A DNA stretch of 64,000 nt, taken from the NCBI RefSeq assembly GCF_027568515.1, contig NZ_JANKZF010000001.1, positions 596,795 to 660,794 on the forward strand. The letters run 5' to 3'. The notes beneath the pieces were generated by a model. It was given only the letters and a program-made list of their open reading frames with translations, searched no databases and had not been told where the DNA came from. The stretch comes from Arthrobacter sp. HY1533. Lineage in GTDB: Bacteria > Actinomycetota > Actinomycetes > Actinomycetales > Micrococcaceae. Shown piece after piece: positions 50,437 to 59,167 of the stretch (its first letter is position 1; the number at the start of each line of letters is the position of its first letter). The position numbers were made by a program, and so were the translations under genes.

Positions 50437-51429
50437 TCAGCCGGCTTGGCAGGCCGGGCACCAATACAGTTTCCGCCCACCGAGTTCCTTCATGGCGATG
50501 CCTGTGCCGCAATGCCGGCAGGGCTGGCCCTCCCGCTTGTAGACGTAGTGGGCATCGGCCACGGGCACGTCCCTATTGGGTTGCTGCAACCCGGCAGGCG
50601 CCCCCGCAAACGATCCGGCAGCCGCCAGTCCTTGTCCCACTTCCGCGCCCAGGCCCGAGGGCCGGTCGGTGAGTTCGGTGGTGACGATGCGCCCGTCCCG
50701 GACGCCGTCGGCCATCGTCCGGGCCACGTCGTCCCACAGGGCCAGTGCCTCTCCTTGTTGCAGGCTCCTGCCCGGCAGCATGGGGTCCAGGCCCAGGCGG
50801 AACAGCACCTCGGCACGGTACACATTGCCCACGCCGGCCAGGACCTCCTGCTTCATGAGCTGCAGGGCAATGCCTGTGGAGCTCTTGCGGATCCGGCGCG
50901 CAAATTCCGCCGCGTCGCCTGGCAGGTTGTTCAGCGGGTCGGGGCCCAGCTTGTCGCGCACCACCGCCGATTCGGCCGGGGTCAGCACCTCGCAGGCCGT
51001 GGGTCCGCGCAGGTCCGCCCACCCGTGGGCCGAGACCAGGCGGACGCGGACGGCACCCTTGGGTTCGGGCGGGCCGCTGTAGTCCCCACGTCCTCCCCCG
51101 GCGCCGCCCTCGTCAGCGGCCCCGTCGCCGCCAACTTCCTGTTCGCCGATCCGGCGAGGGGCGCCGATGCTTGATGCCCCGGTGAACGTGGAATCGCCGC
51201 CAAAGTCCCAGGCGCCGTACAGGCCCAGGTGGACCCGCAGCACCAGGTCATGGGAGAAGCGCAGGAACATTTGCTTGCCGTGCGCCTCGGCCCGCTCCAG
51301 CACATGGCCGTCCAGCAGCTGCGCTCCAGAGGCGAATTTGCCCTGCGGGCTGGACACGGCCAGTTCGGCGCCGCCAAAGACGTCGCCGAACTGCCGGGCC
51401 AGGCGGTGGACGGAGTGTCCCTCAGGCAT
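50437..51429 (-). CDS. nei: Fpg/Nei-family DNA glycosylase/AP lyase
   Basis: 330 residues. The N-terminus MPEGHSVHRLARQF carries catalytic Pro2 and Glu3 and the HS that separates Nei from Fpg (PEL/PEG). HLGLYGAWDFG, the helix-two-turn-helix VLAGVGNVYRAEVLFRLGLDP, and the C-terminal zinc finger (CRHCGTGIA ... CPAC) complete it. A Gly/Asp/Glu-rich insert (about residues 93-115) is longer than usual. It excises oxidised bases. Position next to rpiB corresponds to Nei2 (Rv2464c) of M. tuberculosis. Confidence 0.95.
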   Translation of the reverse strand: MPEGHSVHRLARQFGDVFGGAELAVSSPQGKFASGAQLLDGHVLERAEAHGKQMFLRFSHDLVLRVHLGLYGAWDFGGDSTFTGASSIGAPRRIGEQEVGGDGAADEGGAGGGRGDYSGPPEPKGAVRVRLVSAHGWADLRGPTACEVLTPAESAVVRDKLGPDPLNNLPGDAAEFARRIRKSSTGIALQLMKQEVLAGVGNVYRAEVLFRLGLDPMLPGRSLQQGEALALWDDVARTMADGVRDGRIVTTELTDRPSGLGAEVGQGLAAAGSFAGAPAGLQQPNRDVPVADAHYVYKREGQPCRHCGTGIAMKELGGRKLYWCPACQAG

Positions 51430-51473
51430 GGATCACCGAATCTCCCGCACGTGCCCCTGTGAATGCCAAATGA

Positions 51474-51947
51474 CTACTCGACGATTTCGCCCGTGGTCTC
51501 GTACGTGGCGATCTTGCCAATGCGGCGCACGTGGCGTTCGGCATTGCTGAAAGGCTCGGCCAGGAACGCCTCGATGATGGCCGTGGCTTCCTCGACGCTG
51601 TGCTGGCGCCCGCCCACAGCAATGACGTTGGCGTCGTTGTGCTCGCGGGCCAGGGTGGCGGTGGAGTGGTTCCAGGCCAGTGCTGCGCGCACGCCCTTGA
51701 CCTTGTTGGCGGCAATCTGTTCGCCGTTGCCGGAACCGCCCAGCACAATGCCCAGCGCGTCGACGCCGGCAGCCTGGTCGGCCACCACGGCGAGGGCGGC
51801 ATTGATGCAGAAGGACGGGTAGTCATCCTCGGCGTCGTAGGCGGCGGGGCCGTGGTCCACCATTTCGTAGCCCTTGGCAGCCAGCTCGGTGATGAGGTGG
51901 GCGCTGAGCTCCATGCCGGCGTGGTCGGTCGCAATGTGAACGCGCAT
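51474..51947 (-). CDS. rpiB: Ribose-5-phosphate isomerase B
   Basis: 157 residues from ATG (MRVHIATDHAGMELSAHL), with GAAGGA upstream; the longer reading is spurious. Interconverts ribose-5-P and ribulose-5-P. The anion-binding loop reads GIVLGGSGNGEQIAANKV, the mycobacterial type in which the catalytic Cys of the E. coli enzyme is replaced and a Glu acts as base. Followed by nei 44 nt downstream. Confidence 0.96.
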   Translation of the reverse strand: MRVHIATDHAGMELSAHLITELAAKGYEMVDHGPAAYDAEDDYPSFCINAALAVVADQAAGVDALGIVLGGSGNGEQIAANKVKGVRAALAWNHSTATLAREHNDANVIAVGGRQHSVEEATAIIEAFLAEPFSNAERHVRRIGKIATYETTGEIVE

Positions 51948-52023
51948 GAGGAATCCTTCGTTGTTCGGTGTGGTGTGTGCCGCATCAAGCCTACCCATGG
52001 CCGGGGCATGCCGATGCCCCGCG

Positions 52024-53019
52024 TTACCGGTGCCCCGGTGATTTCCCGGCCCGGCGGTTGAGGATTGCCGCGAGTTCGTCGGCCGTGTCGAGATCGGGCG
52101 CCCCGACAACCACGGTGCCGCCATTGTTTTGCCGAATCACGACGGCGGCACCCGACTTCGCCAGAAACGTGGCGGAGCCGCTGTGCCTGCGCAGGCCCCA
52201 GCCGCCGTGGTCCCGCGCCGCAACGTCAAGGGAAACGGCCACGTCGATCCCCTCGCAAGGTGCCACCAGGGCGGGGATGAATCCCAGCAGCTTGACCGTG
52301 AGCTGGCTCCGGTCCACCTGGACGGTGGCACACAGCAGGGCAACCACCACAAGCGCGGCGAGCACCAGGGCCGGCAGGATCCACGGCGAGAGCAGGGCCA
52401 GGAGGCTTCCGGGCAGGACGGCCGCCAGCAGGATCATGACAATCACCGAACTGCGCGGATGCAGGAAGTAGCCCATTCGGTCGCGGGCCGCGGCCGGGTC
52501 CTCCGTGGTCTCCACGAGTGCCGCCAGGGCGGCGTCGTCCGCGGGGCTCCACTGCTCATCCGGCTTGAAGGTCAGGGCAAGCACCACACCCATGGCGGCG
52601 GCCAGCCCGGATCCCATGAGCATGACGTAGCCGTCAATGCGCACGGCGGGCAGCTCGCCCTGGCCTGTCTGGCCCAGCAGGGCCGCCGCGAACAAGGTGC
52701 AGGCCGCCAGTTGCAGGGCCATGGCGACGCCCAGCAGGACGCGCCGTGATGTCCGCGGCAGCGTGGTCCGGGCTCCAAGGCTGCCTATGCCGGCCCCCAG
52801 CAGCAGGATGGCGGCCACACCCGCGGCAAGGAACACGGCCAGGGGAACGGGTCCCCCACCCCAGGGCAGTTCGGCACCTCCGGCAAGCTGCCCGCCCACC
52901 ATGAGGCCGCCGGCCACCAGCCCCAAGGAGAGGAGCATGGGGAAGACCACGGCAAAGCGCAGTGCCCGGGCGTCCAGGTGGCGTCCGGTGCTGGAATCGT
53001 GGCTTCCGTCAGCTCCCAT
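52024..53019 (-). CDS. Multi-pass membrane protein, paralog of the upstream gene
   Basis: 331 residues with about seven hydrophobic segments (for example LRFAVVFPMLLSLGLVAGGL, VPLAVFLAAGVAAILLLGAG, and SVIVMILLAAVLPGSLLALL). The C-terminal 90 residues (VQVDRSQLTVKLLG ... DHGGWGLRRHSGSATFL ... DLDTADELAAILN) form a PH-like cytosolic domain that matches the corresponding part of the gene 4 nt upstream (DYGGWGYRMGGGSIGFI, DVATAAKAAALAN). Function unknown. The site before ATG is weak, suggesting coupling to its neighbour. Confidence 0.85.
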   Translation of the reverse strand: MGADGSHDSSTGRHLDARALRFAVVFPMLLSLGLVAGGLMVGGQLAGGAELPWGGGPVPLAVFLAAGVAAILLLGAGIGSLGARTTLPRTSRRVLLGVAMALQLAACTLFAAALLGQTGQGELPAVRIDGYVMLMGSGLAAAMGVVLALTFKPDEQWSPADDAALAALVETTEDPAAARDRMGYFLHPRSSVIVMILLAAVLPGSLLALLSPWILPALVLAALVVVALLCATVQVDRSQLTVKLLGFIPALVAPCEGIDVAVSLDVAARDHGGWGLRRHSGSATFLAKSGAAVVIRQNNGGTVVVGAPDLDTADELAAILNRRAGKSPGHR

Positions 53020-53023
53020 GCGT

Positions 53024-54061
53024 CTATTTTTTCACTGTTGGGGCGAGGACGTAAGCATTGGCCAGCGCGGCAGCTTTCGCAGCCGTGGCAACATCAGGCA
53101 TGGAGATGACGTACTTCTGGTGACAGCCCGCCTCCAGGACCAGGGCCGGGCCGCTGGCCATGATGAAGCCAATGCTGCCGCCGCCCATGCGGTAGCCCCA
53201 GCCGCCGTAATCCAGGGCCTTGATGTCCTCCACCAAGGCGCCCCGGACTTCCTTCCATGCCAGAGGCATGATCTTCCACCGTCCTGCGGCCAGCACCATC
53301 ACGCCGTCCGGGCCGATGACCGCCGTACCAGAGGTGAACACCCAGATGATGGCGGCAACCACCACGCCCAGCACCGCCAAAGCGGGGAAGATGAAGAACG
53401 TGCCCACCCCGACCACGGCGCCAACACCCAGGCTCAGCGCCCAGGACCACCGGCCCATGGTGACCTTGATCCTCAGGGTTTCGCCCCGGGCAGCACGGTC
53501 CTGGGCTTCCGCGGCCAGGACCGAGTCGCCGGACACTGCTTCTTCATTGGCCGCCAGAACCCCGACGTCCTGTGTGCGGTCCACCTCCCCGGGGCTGTAG
53601 AGCAACATGCCGGCGCAGCCCGCCACGAAGGCGGCCGCAATGCCGGCCGCCATGACCGGGCCCGAAAGTTCAGCCTGGGACGTGTCCGCCAAATCCAGCT
53701 GCCCGGCCACCATGGCCACGGACAGGGCAACCGTGGCCACACTGAACACCAGGCCAAAGCCCACCCCGATGCGGGCCGCCAACAGGGACTGTGCCCGGAG
53801 GAGCACCGCCATCGGCGCAATGACGGCGCCCAGAGCGCCCATGCCCACAGCCATCCAGGCTGCCCCGGGCACGGAGATCCAGCCGTCCACCGCGCCACTG
53901 CCGTTCCAATGCGAGGCAATCTCGGCCGGCAGCCTGCCGGCCACGGACAGGATCCATGCGGCGGCCAAGACGCCCAGCAACAGGGGGCCGGCGATCAACC
54001 CGATCAGCCACCGCCGGTTGTAGTTGGCCTCTGCCGCAATGCTGCGGACCTTCTCCCCCAT
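53024..54061 (-). CDS. DUF1648-type membrane protein
   Basis: 345 residues from ATG (MGEKVRSIAAEANYNRRWL), preceded by GGGGGA; a 1095-codon open frame running upstream is only antisense to pepN. The DUF1648 signature LPAEIASHWNGSGAVDGWIS follows the first helix; further helices lie at about 65-90, 97-120, 133-153 and two near 210-255. The C-terminal domain has DGVMVLAAGRWKIMPL and DYGGWGYRMGGGSI. DUF1648 proteins include SdpI-like immunity/signal proteins, but no sdp genes are present. Divergent from pepN. Confidence 0.88.
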   Translation of the reverse strand: MGEKVRSIAAEANYNRRWLIGLIAGPLLLGVLAAAWILSVAGRLPAEIASHWNGSGAVDGWISVPGAAWMAVGMGALGAVIAPMAVLLRAQSLLAARIGVGFGLVFSVATVALSVAMVAGQLDLADTSQAELSGPVMAAGIAAAFVAGCAGMLLYSPGEVDRTQDVGVLAANEEAVSGDSVLAAEAQDRAARGETLRIKVTMGRWSWALSLGVGAVVGVGTFFIFPALAVLGVVVAAIIWVFTSGTAVIGPDGVMVLAAGRWKIMPLAWKEVRGALVEDIKALDYGGWGYRMGGGSIGFIMASGPALVLEAGCHQKYVISMPDVATAAKAAALANAYVLAPTVKK

Positions 54062-54140
54062 TGATTCCCCCAAAAAATCGTGAACGCGTGCCGGGTCAAT
54101 TTCCCGGCGCAGTACCGCATCAACCCTGCCCCATGCGCAA

Positions 54141-54170
54141 GGCCGGGACAAGTTCAGTTCCGTCCCGGCC
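54141..54170. other. Hairpin in the divergent DUF1648/pepN region
   Basis: GGCCGGGAC pairs with GTCCCGGCC over 9 bp with a 12-nt loop, in the middle of the 210-bp region between the two divergent starts. It could be an operator or chance; no convincing promoter was found beside it. Confidence 0.4.
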
Positions 54171-54271
54171 CGGAGTAACGTGGGACACTCAATGCAAGCC
54201 ACGGCCGGGCCAATGGGGTCCCGTCCGGAGAAGAACACGGCACAATCCCAGACTGAACGGAAGGCATCACC

Positions 54272-56830
54272 TTGCCTGGCATGAATCTCACACGCGCCGA
54301 AGCCATCGAGCGCACAGCAACCTTGACCGCCACCAGCTACGACGTGGCCCTGGACCTGACCACCTCGGACACCACCTTCGCCTCCACCACCACGGTGAGG
54401 TTCACCGCGAAGGAGGGTTCGTCGTCGTTCATTGACGCCGTGACCCACAAGGTCCACCAGGTGACCCTCAACGGCGTGGAGCTCGACCCCGCCACAGTGT
54501 CCGACGGCGTTCGCATCCAGCTGCCCCAGCTCGCCGCGGACAATGTGCTCACCGTCAAGGCCGACGCCTTGTTCATGAACACGGGCGAGGGCCTGCACCG
54601 CTTTGTGGACCCCGTGGACGGCGAGGTGTATCTGTACAGCCAGTTCGAGGTGCCGGATTCCCGCCGCATGTTTGCCGTGTTCGAGCAGCCCGACCAGAAG
54701 GCCACCTTTGCCTTCCACGTCACCGCCCCTTCCCACTGGGACGTCATCTCCAACTCCCCCACCCCGGCCCCCGAGGCCGCCGGCGAGGGCAAGGCGACCT
54801 GGCACTTTGAGCCCACGCTGACCATGTCCAGCTACATCACGGCCCTCATTGCCGGCCCCTACGAGAGCGTGCGTTCCGAGCTGACCAGCTCCGACGGCCG
54901 CACCATCCCGCTGGGCGTTTTTGCACGCAAGTCGCTCATGGAGTTCCTGGACGCGGACAACGTGTTTGAGCTGACCCGCCAGGGCTTCGAGTTCTTTGAA
55001 AAGCAGTTCGGCTTCCCGTACCCGTTCCCCAAGTACGACCAGCTGTTCGTGCCCGAATTCAACGCCGGCGCCATGGAAAACGCGGGTGCGGTGACGTTCC
55101 TGGAAAGCTACGTGTTCCGCTCCAAGGTCACCGACGCCATGGTGGAACGCCGCGCCATCACCATCCTGCACGAGCTCGCACACATGTGGTTCGGCGACCT
55201 CGTGACCATGCGCTGGTGGAACGACCTGTGGCTCAACGAATCCTTCGCGGAGTTCATGTCCACCCTGGCCGCCGCCGAGAACACCAAGTACGTGGACTCC
55301 TGGACCACCTTCTCCTCGCTGGAGAAGAGCTGGGCGTACCGCCAGGACCAGCTGCCCTCCACGCACCCCATCAAGGCCGAGATCAACGACCTCGAGGACG
55401 TGCTGGTCAACTTTGACGGCATCACCTATGCCAAGGGTGCCTCGGTGCTGCGCCAGCTCGTGGCCTGGGTGGGCCAGGAGGAATTCATGGCCGGCGTGCG
55501 CGCCTACTTCGCCAAGCACGCCTGGGGCAACACGGAACTGCCCGACCTCATGGTGGAGCTGGAGGCCGCCAGCGGCCGCGACCTCTCCGCCTGGACGGAA
55601 AAATGGCTCGAGACGGCCGGCGTGAACACCTTCAAGCCGGCCATCGAGGTGGCGGACGACGGCGTAATCACCTCGTTCTCGATCCTCCAGTCGGCCGTGG
55701 CCGAGCACCCCGTGCTGCGCCCCCACCGCGCGGCCGTGGGCTTCTACAACCTGGCCGAATCCGGTGAGGATGCCGGAAAGCTGGTCCGCACGCACCGCGT
55801 GGAGCTGGACGTTGACGGAGCCTCCACGCCCGTTCCCGAGCTTGTGGGCCTGCAGCGCCCCGCACTGGTCCTGCTCAACGACGACGACCTGGCCTACGCC
55901 AAGATCCGTCTTGACGCCCAGTCGCTGGACACGGCCAAGACGCACCTGAAGGACTTCAAGGAGTCGCTGCCCCGCACCCTGGTCTCGGCCTCCGCCTGGG
56001 ATGCCGCGCGCGACGGCGAAACCCCGGCCCGCGCATACGTTGACTTTGTGCTTGCCACGGTGGGCCACGAGACGGACTCCACAGTCATCATGGTGCTGCT
56101 GCGCCAGCTGTCCACGGCGCTGACGTACTACGTTGCCCCCGATCACCAGCAGGCCACGCACCTGGCCGCCGCCGACACCCTGTGGGAACTGGCACGCGGC
56201 GCTGCCGCCGGCTCCGACGCCCAGTTGCAGTTCGTGAAGGCGTTTGCCGCCCACGCACAGTCGCCGGCGCAGCTGGACCTGGTCCAGGCACTGCTGGACG
56301 GCAAGCAGCAACTGGACGAGCTGGCGCTGGACACCGACATGCGCTGGGAGTTCATCATCTCCCTCGCCGCCGGCGGCCGGGCAGACGCCTCCGTGGTCGA
56401 CGCCGCCCTGGCCTTGGACAACACCCAGAACGGCCAGCTTGCGGCCGCGACCGCCAAGGCCGCCATTCCCACCGCGGCAGGCAAGGCCGAAACCTGGGAT
56501 GCCGTGGTGGTCCGCGGCGACGGCGCCAACGCCGTGCAGCGTGCCGCCATTTCCGGCTTCACCAAGGTGTGGGACACGGCGCTGCTGGAGCCCTATGTGG
56601 CCAAGTACTTTGCGGCGATCCGCGGGGTGTGGGGCAGCAAGTCATACGAGACGGCGTCGACCATCATCACGGGCCTGTACCCCGTGCAGCTGGTGTCCCA
56701 GGCAACGCTTGATGCCACGGACACGTTCCTGGCCGGGCTGGGCACCGAGGCCCCCGCGCTGCGCCGCCTGCTGGTGGAAAGCCGCGACTCCGTGGCCCGC
56801 GCGCTGCGTGCCCAGGCGGCCGACATCTAG
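54272..56830 (+). CDS. pepN: Aminopeptidase N (M1 family)
   Basis: 852 residues. Starts at TTG (MPGMNLTRAEAIERT), with GGAAGG 7 nt upstream; this matches the N-terminus MxLPNLTR of mycobacterial PepN, whereas the ATG 9 nt further has poor spacing. Exopeptidase motif GAMENAGAVTFLE, zinc site HELAHMWFGDLVTMRWWNDLWLNE divided as HELAH (two His) and the downstream Glu in LNESFAE, and the C-terminal ERAP1-like helical domain. Cytosolic removal of N-terminal residues from peptides, downstream of Clp proteolysis. Followed by a strong terminator. Confidence 0.98.
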   Translation: MPGMNLTRAEAIERTATLTATSYDVALDLTTSDTTFASTTTVRFTAKEGSSSFIDAVTHKVHQVTLNGVELDPATVSDGVRIQLPQLAADNVLTVKADALFMNTGEGLHRFVDPVDGEVYLYSQFEVPDSRRMFAVFEQPDQKATFAFHVTAPSHWDVISNSPTPAPEAAGEGKATWHFEPTLTMSSYITALIAGPYESVRSELTSSDGRTIPLGVFARKSLMEFLDADNVFELTRQGFEFFEKQFGFPYPFPKYDQLFVPEFNAGAMENAGAVTFLESYVFRSKVTDAMVERRAITILHELAHMWFGDLVTMRWWNDLWLNESFAEFMSTLAAAENTKYVDSWTTFSSLEKSWAYRQDQLPSTHPIKAEINDLEDVLVNFDGITYAKGASVLRQLVAWVGQEEFMAGVRAYFAKHAWGNTELPDLMVELEAASGRDLSAWTEKWLETAGVNTFKPAIEVADDGVITSFSILQSAVAEHPVLRPHRAAVGFYNLAESGEDAGKLVRTHRVELDVDGASTPVPELVGLQRPALVLLNDDDLAYAKIRLDAQSLDTAKTHLKDFKESLPRTLVSASAWDAARDGETPARAYVDFVLATVGHETDSTVIMVLLRQLSTALTYYVAPDHQQATHLAAADTLWELARGAAAGSDAQLQFVKAFAAHAQSPAQLDLVQALLDGKQQLDELALDTDMRWEFIISLAAGGRADASVVDAALALDNTQNGQLAAATAKAAIPTAAGKAETWDAVVVRGDGANAVQRAAISGFTKVWDTALLEPYVAKYFAAIRGVWGSKSYETASTIITGLYPVQLVSQATLDATDTFLAGLGTEAPALRRLLVESRDSVARALRAQAADI

Positions 56831-56868
56831 CACCGGCCCGCGGGCGTCCAGTCCGCTGGCATTCCGCC

Positions 56869-56919
56869 AAAAAATGCCTTCCGCGACCGGCCCCTCGCCG
56901 CTCGCGGAAGGCATTTTTT
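56869..56919. terminator. Terminator of pepN
   Basis: An 18-bp perfect stem AAAAAATGCCTTCCGCGA/TCGCGGAAGGCATTTTTT with a 15-nt loop. It is U-rich for the plus strand and 39 nt past the pepN stop. Confidence 0.93.
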
Positions 56920-57004
56920 CATGCGTTGATGCACGTTTCCACGGCCGCGGAAACGTCCAAAACTTCCGTGCGGCAAAGTCTACCGCTGCCGGGCCTTGGG
57001 GGCG

Positions 57005-57010
57005 TACGGT
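57005..57010 (+). promoter_or_regulatory. -10 box of secreted SGNH hydrolase, leaderless geometry
   Basis: TACGGT ends 6 nt before ATG, and no ribosome binding site is present. Same spacing as at 10258 and 57863. Confidence 0.45.
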
Positions 57011-57016
57011 CAGCGC

Positions 57017-57832
57017 ATGCACTCGTTATCATTCAGGAAGTTGGCCGCGCGCACAGGCGCCGCGGCCTTGCTGGGACTTGGGCTCATTGCAGGACTCGCC
57101 GGCGTGCCGGCCATCGCCCAGTCCGCTCCGCCAGTCACCTACACGGTGCTCGGCGATTCCTATTCGGCAGGCACCGGCGGCGGCAGTGAAGCGCTCCCCT
57201 GCCTGCAAAGCCCCAACAGCTACGGCAGCGTGTACGCTGCGGCAACCGGGCGGACCATGCTGAACCTGGCCTGCTACGGCGCCACCACGACGAACGTGCT
57301 GGAAAGGCAGGTGCCGTTCATCCCACCAACCACCAAGCTGGTCACGCTGACGGTGGGTGGCAACGACATCGGCACCGGCGATGTCTCACTGGCCTGCACC
57401 GCGGCGCCGCAAAGCAGCCAGTGCAGTGCCGCACTGGCCACGTCGCTGCAGAAACTGGGGCAACTGCCCACCAAGATCAAGGAACTGGTGAGGGCGATCA
57501 AGGCCCAGGTGCCATCGGCAAAGGTGGCACTCCTTGGCTATCCGGCATTGTTTGAACCAGCCAACATGGCCCTGTCGGGCTACTCCGCCGACCAGGTCAA
57601 GGCTGCGCGGCTCATGAACGGCGCGGCCGGACTGCTCAACGCCGTCATTGCCACGTCGGCGCTGAGCAGTGGCGCCCGCTATGTGCCGGTGGCCTGGGCC
57701 TTCGCCGGCCACGGAATCCCGTCCGCAACCCAGTGGATCATCGGCCCTATGGACCCGAGCCCGTTCGTGTTCCACCCCACGGAAGCCGGCTACCGAAACG
57801 GCTATGCGGCAGCCCTGAGGATCTTCCTCTGA
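57017..57832 (+). CDS. Secreted SGNH/GDSL hydrolase
   Basis: 271 residues from ATG (MHSLSFRKLAARTGAAALLG). A signal peptide is clear: basic FRKLAAR, a hydrophobic core GAAALLGLGLIAGLAG and an AIA-Q cleavage region near residue 35. The mature enzyme has block I TVLGDSYSAGTGGG (Ser nucleophile), block III TVGGNDIGTGD and block V PSPFVFHPTEAGYRNG with His. Several cysteines (PCLQS, NLACYG, LACTAAP, SSQCS) probably form disulfides as in Streptomyces SGNH lipases. Likely an extracellular esterase or lipase. Confidence 0.9.
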   Translation: MHSLSFRKLAARTGAAALLGLGLIAGLAGVPAIAQSAPPVTYTVLGDSYSAGTGGGSEALPCLQSPNSYGSVYAAATGRTMLNLACYGATTTNVLERQVPFIPPTTKLVTLTVGGNDIGTGDVSLACTAAPQSSQCSAALATSLQKLGQLPTKIKELVRAIKAQVPSAKVALLGYPALFEPANMALSGYSADQVKAARLMNGAAGLLNAVIATSALSSGARYVPVAWAFAGHGIPSATQWIIGPMDPSPFVFHPTEAGYRNGYAAALRIFL

Positions 57833-57862
57833 GCGGGCCGTTGGATCGGCATCCCCGGCCGC

Positions 57863-57868
57863 TACGCT
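57863..57868 (+). promoter_or_regulatory. -10 box of OsmC gene, leaderless geometry
   Basis: TACGCT ends 6 nt before ATG; there is no purine-rich site upstream of the start. Confidence 0.45.
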
Positions 57869-57874
57869 TGTTCC

Positions 57875-58372
57875 ATGGCCTTGAACACCCACAACTATGA
57901 AATTGCCGTCCACTGGACCGGGAACCGGGGAACCGGAACGTCCGCCTACAAGGCCTACGGCCGTGACCACACCGTCACGGCCGCGGGCCTTCCGTCGCTG
58001 CTCGGCTCGGCCGACAGGACCTTCCACGGGGACCGGGACCGGTGGAACCCTGAACTGCTGCTCGTGACGGCGCTGGCACAGTGCCACATGCTTTCCTACC
58101 TGCACGTCGCGGTGCTGCACGGGGTGGTCGTGACCAGGTACCAGGATGCCGCCACCGGCACCATGGTCATGAACCCCGACGGCAGCGGCCAGTTCGAATC
58201 GGTCACGCTGCACCCCCACGTTGACGTGGCCGACCCCGCAACGGCGGAATTGGCACTGACACTCCACGCCGAGGCCGCAGCGAAGTGTTTCATTGCCCGC
58301 AGCGTCAACTTCCCCGTGCACCACGAGCCTGGCCTGCTGGAACGGGAGCAAACGGCGCAGCTTCCGCGCTAG
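57875..58372 (+). CDS. OsmC/Ohr-family peroxiredoxin-like protein
   Basis: 165 residues. The two redox cysteines are Cys70 in LLLVTALAQCHMLSYL and Cys138 in AEAAAKCFIARSVNFPV, the OsmC layout; the family Arg is in DRDRWNPE. It would reduce organic hydroperoxides, or act on sulfur compounds, in the cytosol using low-molecular-weight thiols. It is followed 49 nt later by the MscS gene on the same strand. Subclass assignment (OsmC versus YhfA-like) is not safe from motifs alone. Confidence 0.9.
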   Translation: MALNTHNYEIAVHWTGNRGTGTSAYKAYGRDHTVTAAGLPSLLGSADRTFHGDRDRWNPELLLVTALAQCHMLSYLHVAVLHGVVVTRYQDAATGTMVMNPDGSGQFESVTLHPHVDVADPATAELALTLHAEAAAKCFIARSVNFPVHHEPGLLEREQTAQLPR

Positions 58373-58421
58373 GGTTGATGGAGCCCCAACCACCATCGAC
58401 GAAACCTTAGGTAGAGCGCGC

Positions 58422-59156
58422 GTGCAAGCAGCCAACATCTTCGACGGCCCCGACGAAAACTTCTTCGACCGCCTGGCCCAGGCCGGCATCACGATTGCCG
58501 TGGGCCTGCTCGTGTGGCTGGTGCTGCACTACGCGATCCGCCTTGTGGTCAAGCGGGCCATGGTGGAGCGGACGCCGCTGGCGCACGGCTCGCTGCGCTG
58601 GGCCGCCCCGATGCTGCGCACCATCGACCCCGTCACCCGCGCCTTGGACAATGAACGACGCGTGCAGCGTGCCAAGACCATTGGTTCCCTGTTGAACTCC
58701 GTGGTGACAGCCGTGGTTGCCATGGTGACTGGCTTCTACGTGCTGATTGCTTTCGAGATTGACATTGCCCCGCTGCTGGCCAGCGTTGGCGTCCTCGGCA
58801 TCGCGATCGGCTTTGGCTGTCAGCAGCTCATCCGCGACTTCCTCGCCGGGATCTTCATCGCCCTGGAAGACCAGTACGGCATTGGCGACGTCATCCAGAC
58901 CAGCGAGGTCATCGGCACGGTTGAGTACGTGGGCCTGCGCATCACGCGCGTCCTGGCCGAGGACGGCACGCTCTGGTACCTGCGCAACGGCGAGATCCTG
59001 CGCCTGGGCAACCGCTCCAAGGGCAACTACAAGGCCCCCGAGGAAGACGCCGAACCCGTTCCCGCAGCGGGCGGTGCCGCCCCGGCGCAAGGTGCGCCCC
59101 CGGCGTCGTCCGCGTCCGGATCCGCGTCCGGCGAAGCAAACGAATCAGCAGAATAG
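58422..59156 (+). CDS. Small-conductance mechanosensitive channel (MscS family)
   Basis: 244 residues from GTG (MQAANIFDGPDENFFDRL). Three membrane helices: ITIAVGLLVWLVLHYAIRLV (about 24-43), SVVTAVVAMVTGFYVLIAFE (about 90-110) and the Gly/Ala-rich pore helix LLASVGVLGIAIGFGCQQLI (about 115-135), followed by the beta domain GIFIALEDQYGIGDVIQT and VEYVGLRITRVLAEDGTLWYLRNGEI. A disordered Ala/Pro/Ser tail ends it. Releases solutes on osmotic downshock. The preceding OsmC gene would suit a stress pairing. The start lies after a weak AGG site. Confidence 0.92.
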   Translation: MQAANIFDGPDENFFDRLAQAGITIAVGLLVWLVLHYAIRLVVKRAMVERTPLAHGSLRWAAPMLRTIDPVTRALDNERRVQRAKTIGSLLNSVVTAVVAMVTGFYVLIAFEIDIAPLLASVGVLGIAIGFGCQQLIRDFLAGIFIALEDQYGIGDVIQTSEVIGTVEYVGLRITRVLAEDGTLWYLRNGEILRLGNRSKGNYKAPEEDAEPVPAAGGAAPAQGAPPASSASGSASGEANESAE

Positions 59157-59167
59157 AAGGCATGGCC

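Noticed and set aside
53024..54061. SdpI-type immunity gene
   Set aside because: DUF1648 is shared with SdpI, but no sdpABC-like toxin genes or SdpR-like regulator are present nearby.
53024..56311. 1095-codon minus-strand open frame across the pepN locus
   Set aside because: Only its last 345 codons look like a protein (DUF1648 type). The rest is antisense to pepN, whose motifs (GAMEN, HELAH) are unmistakable; the open antisense frame is a result of high GC3.
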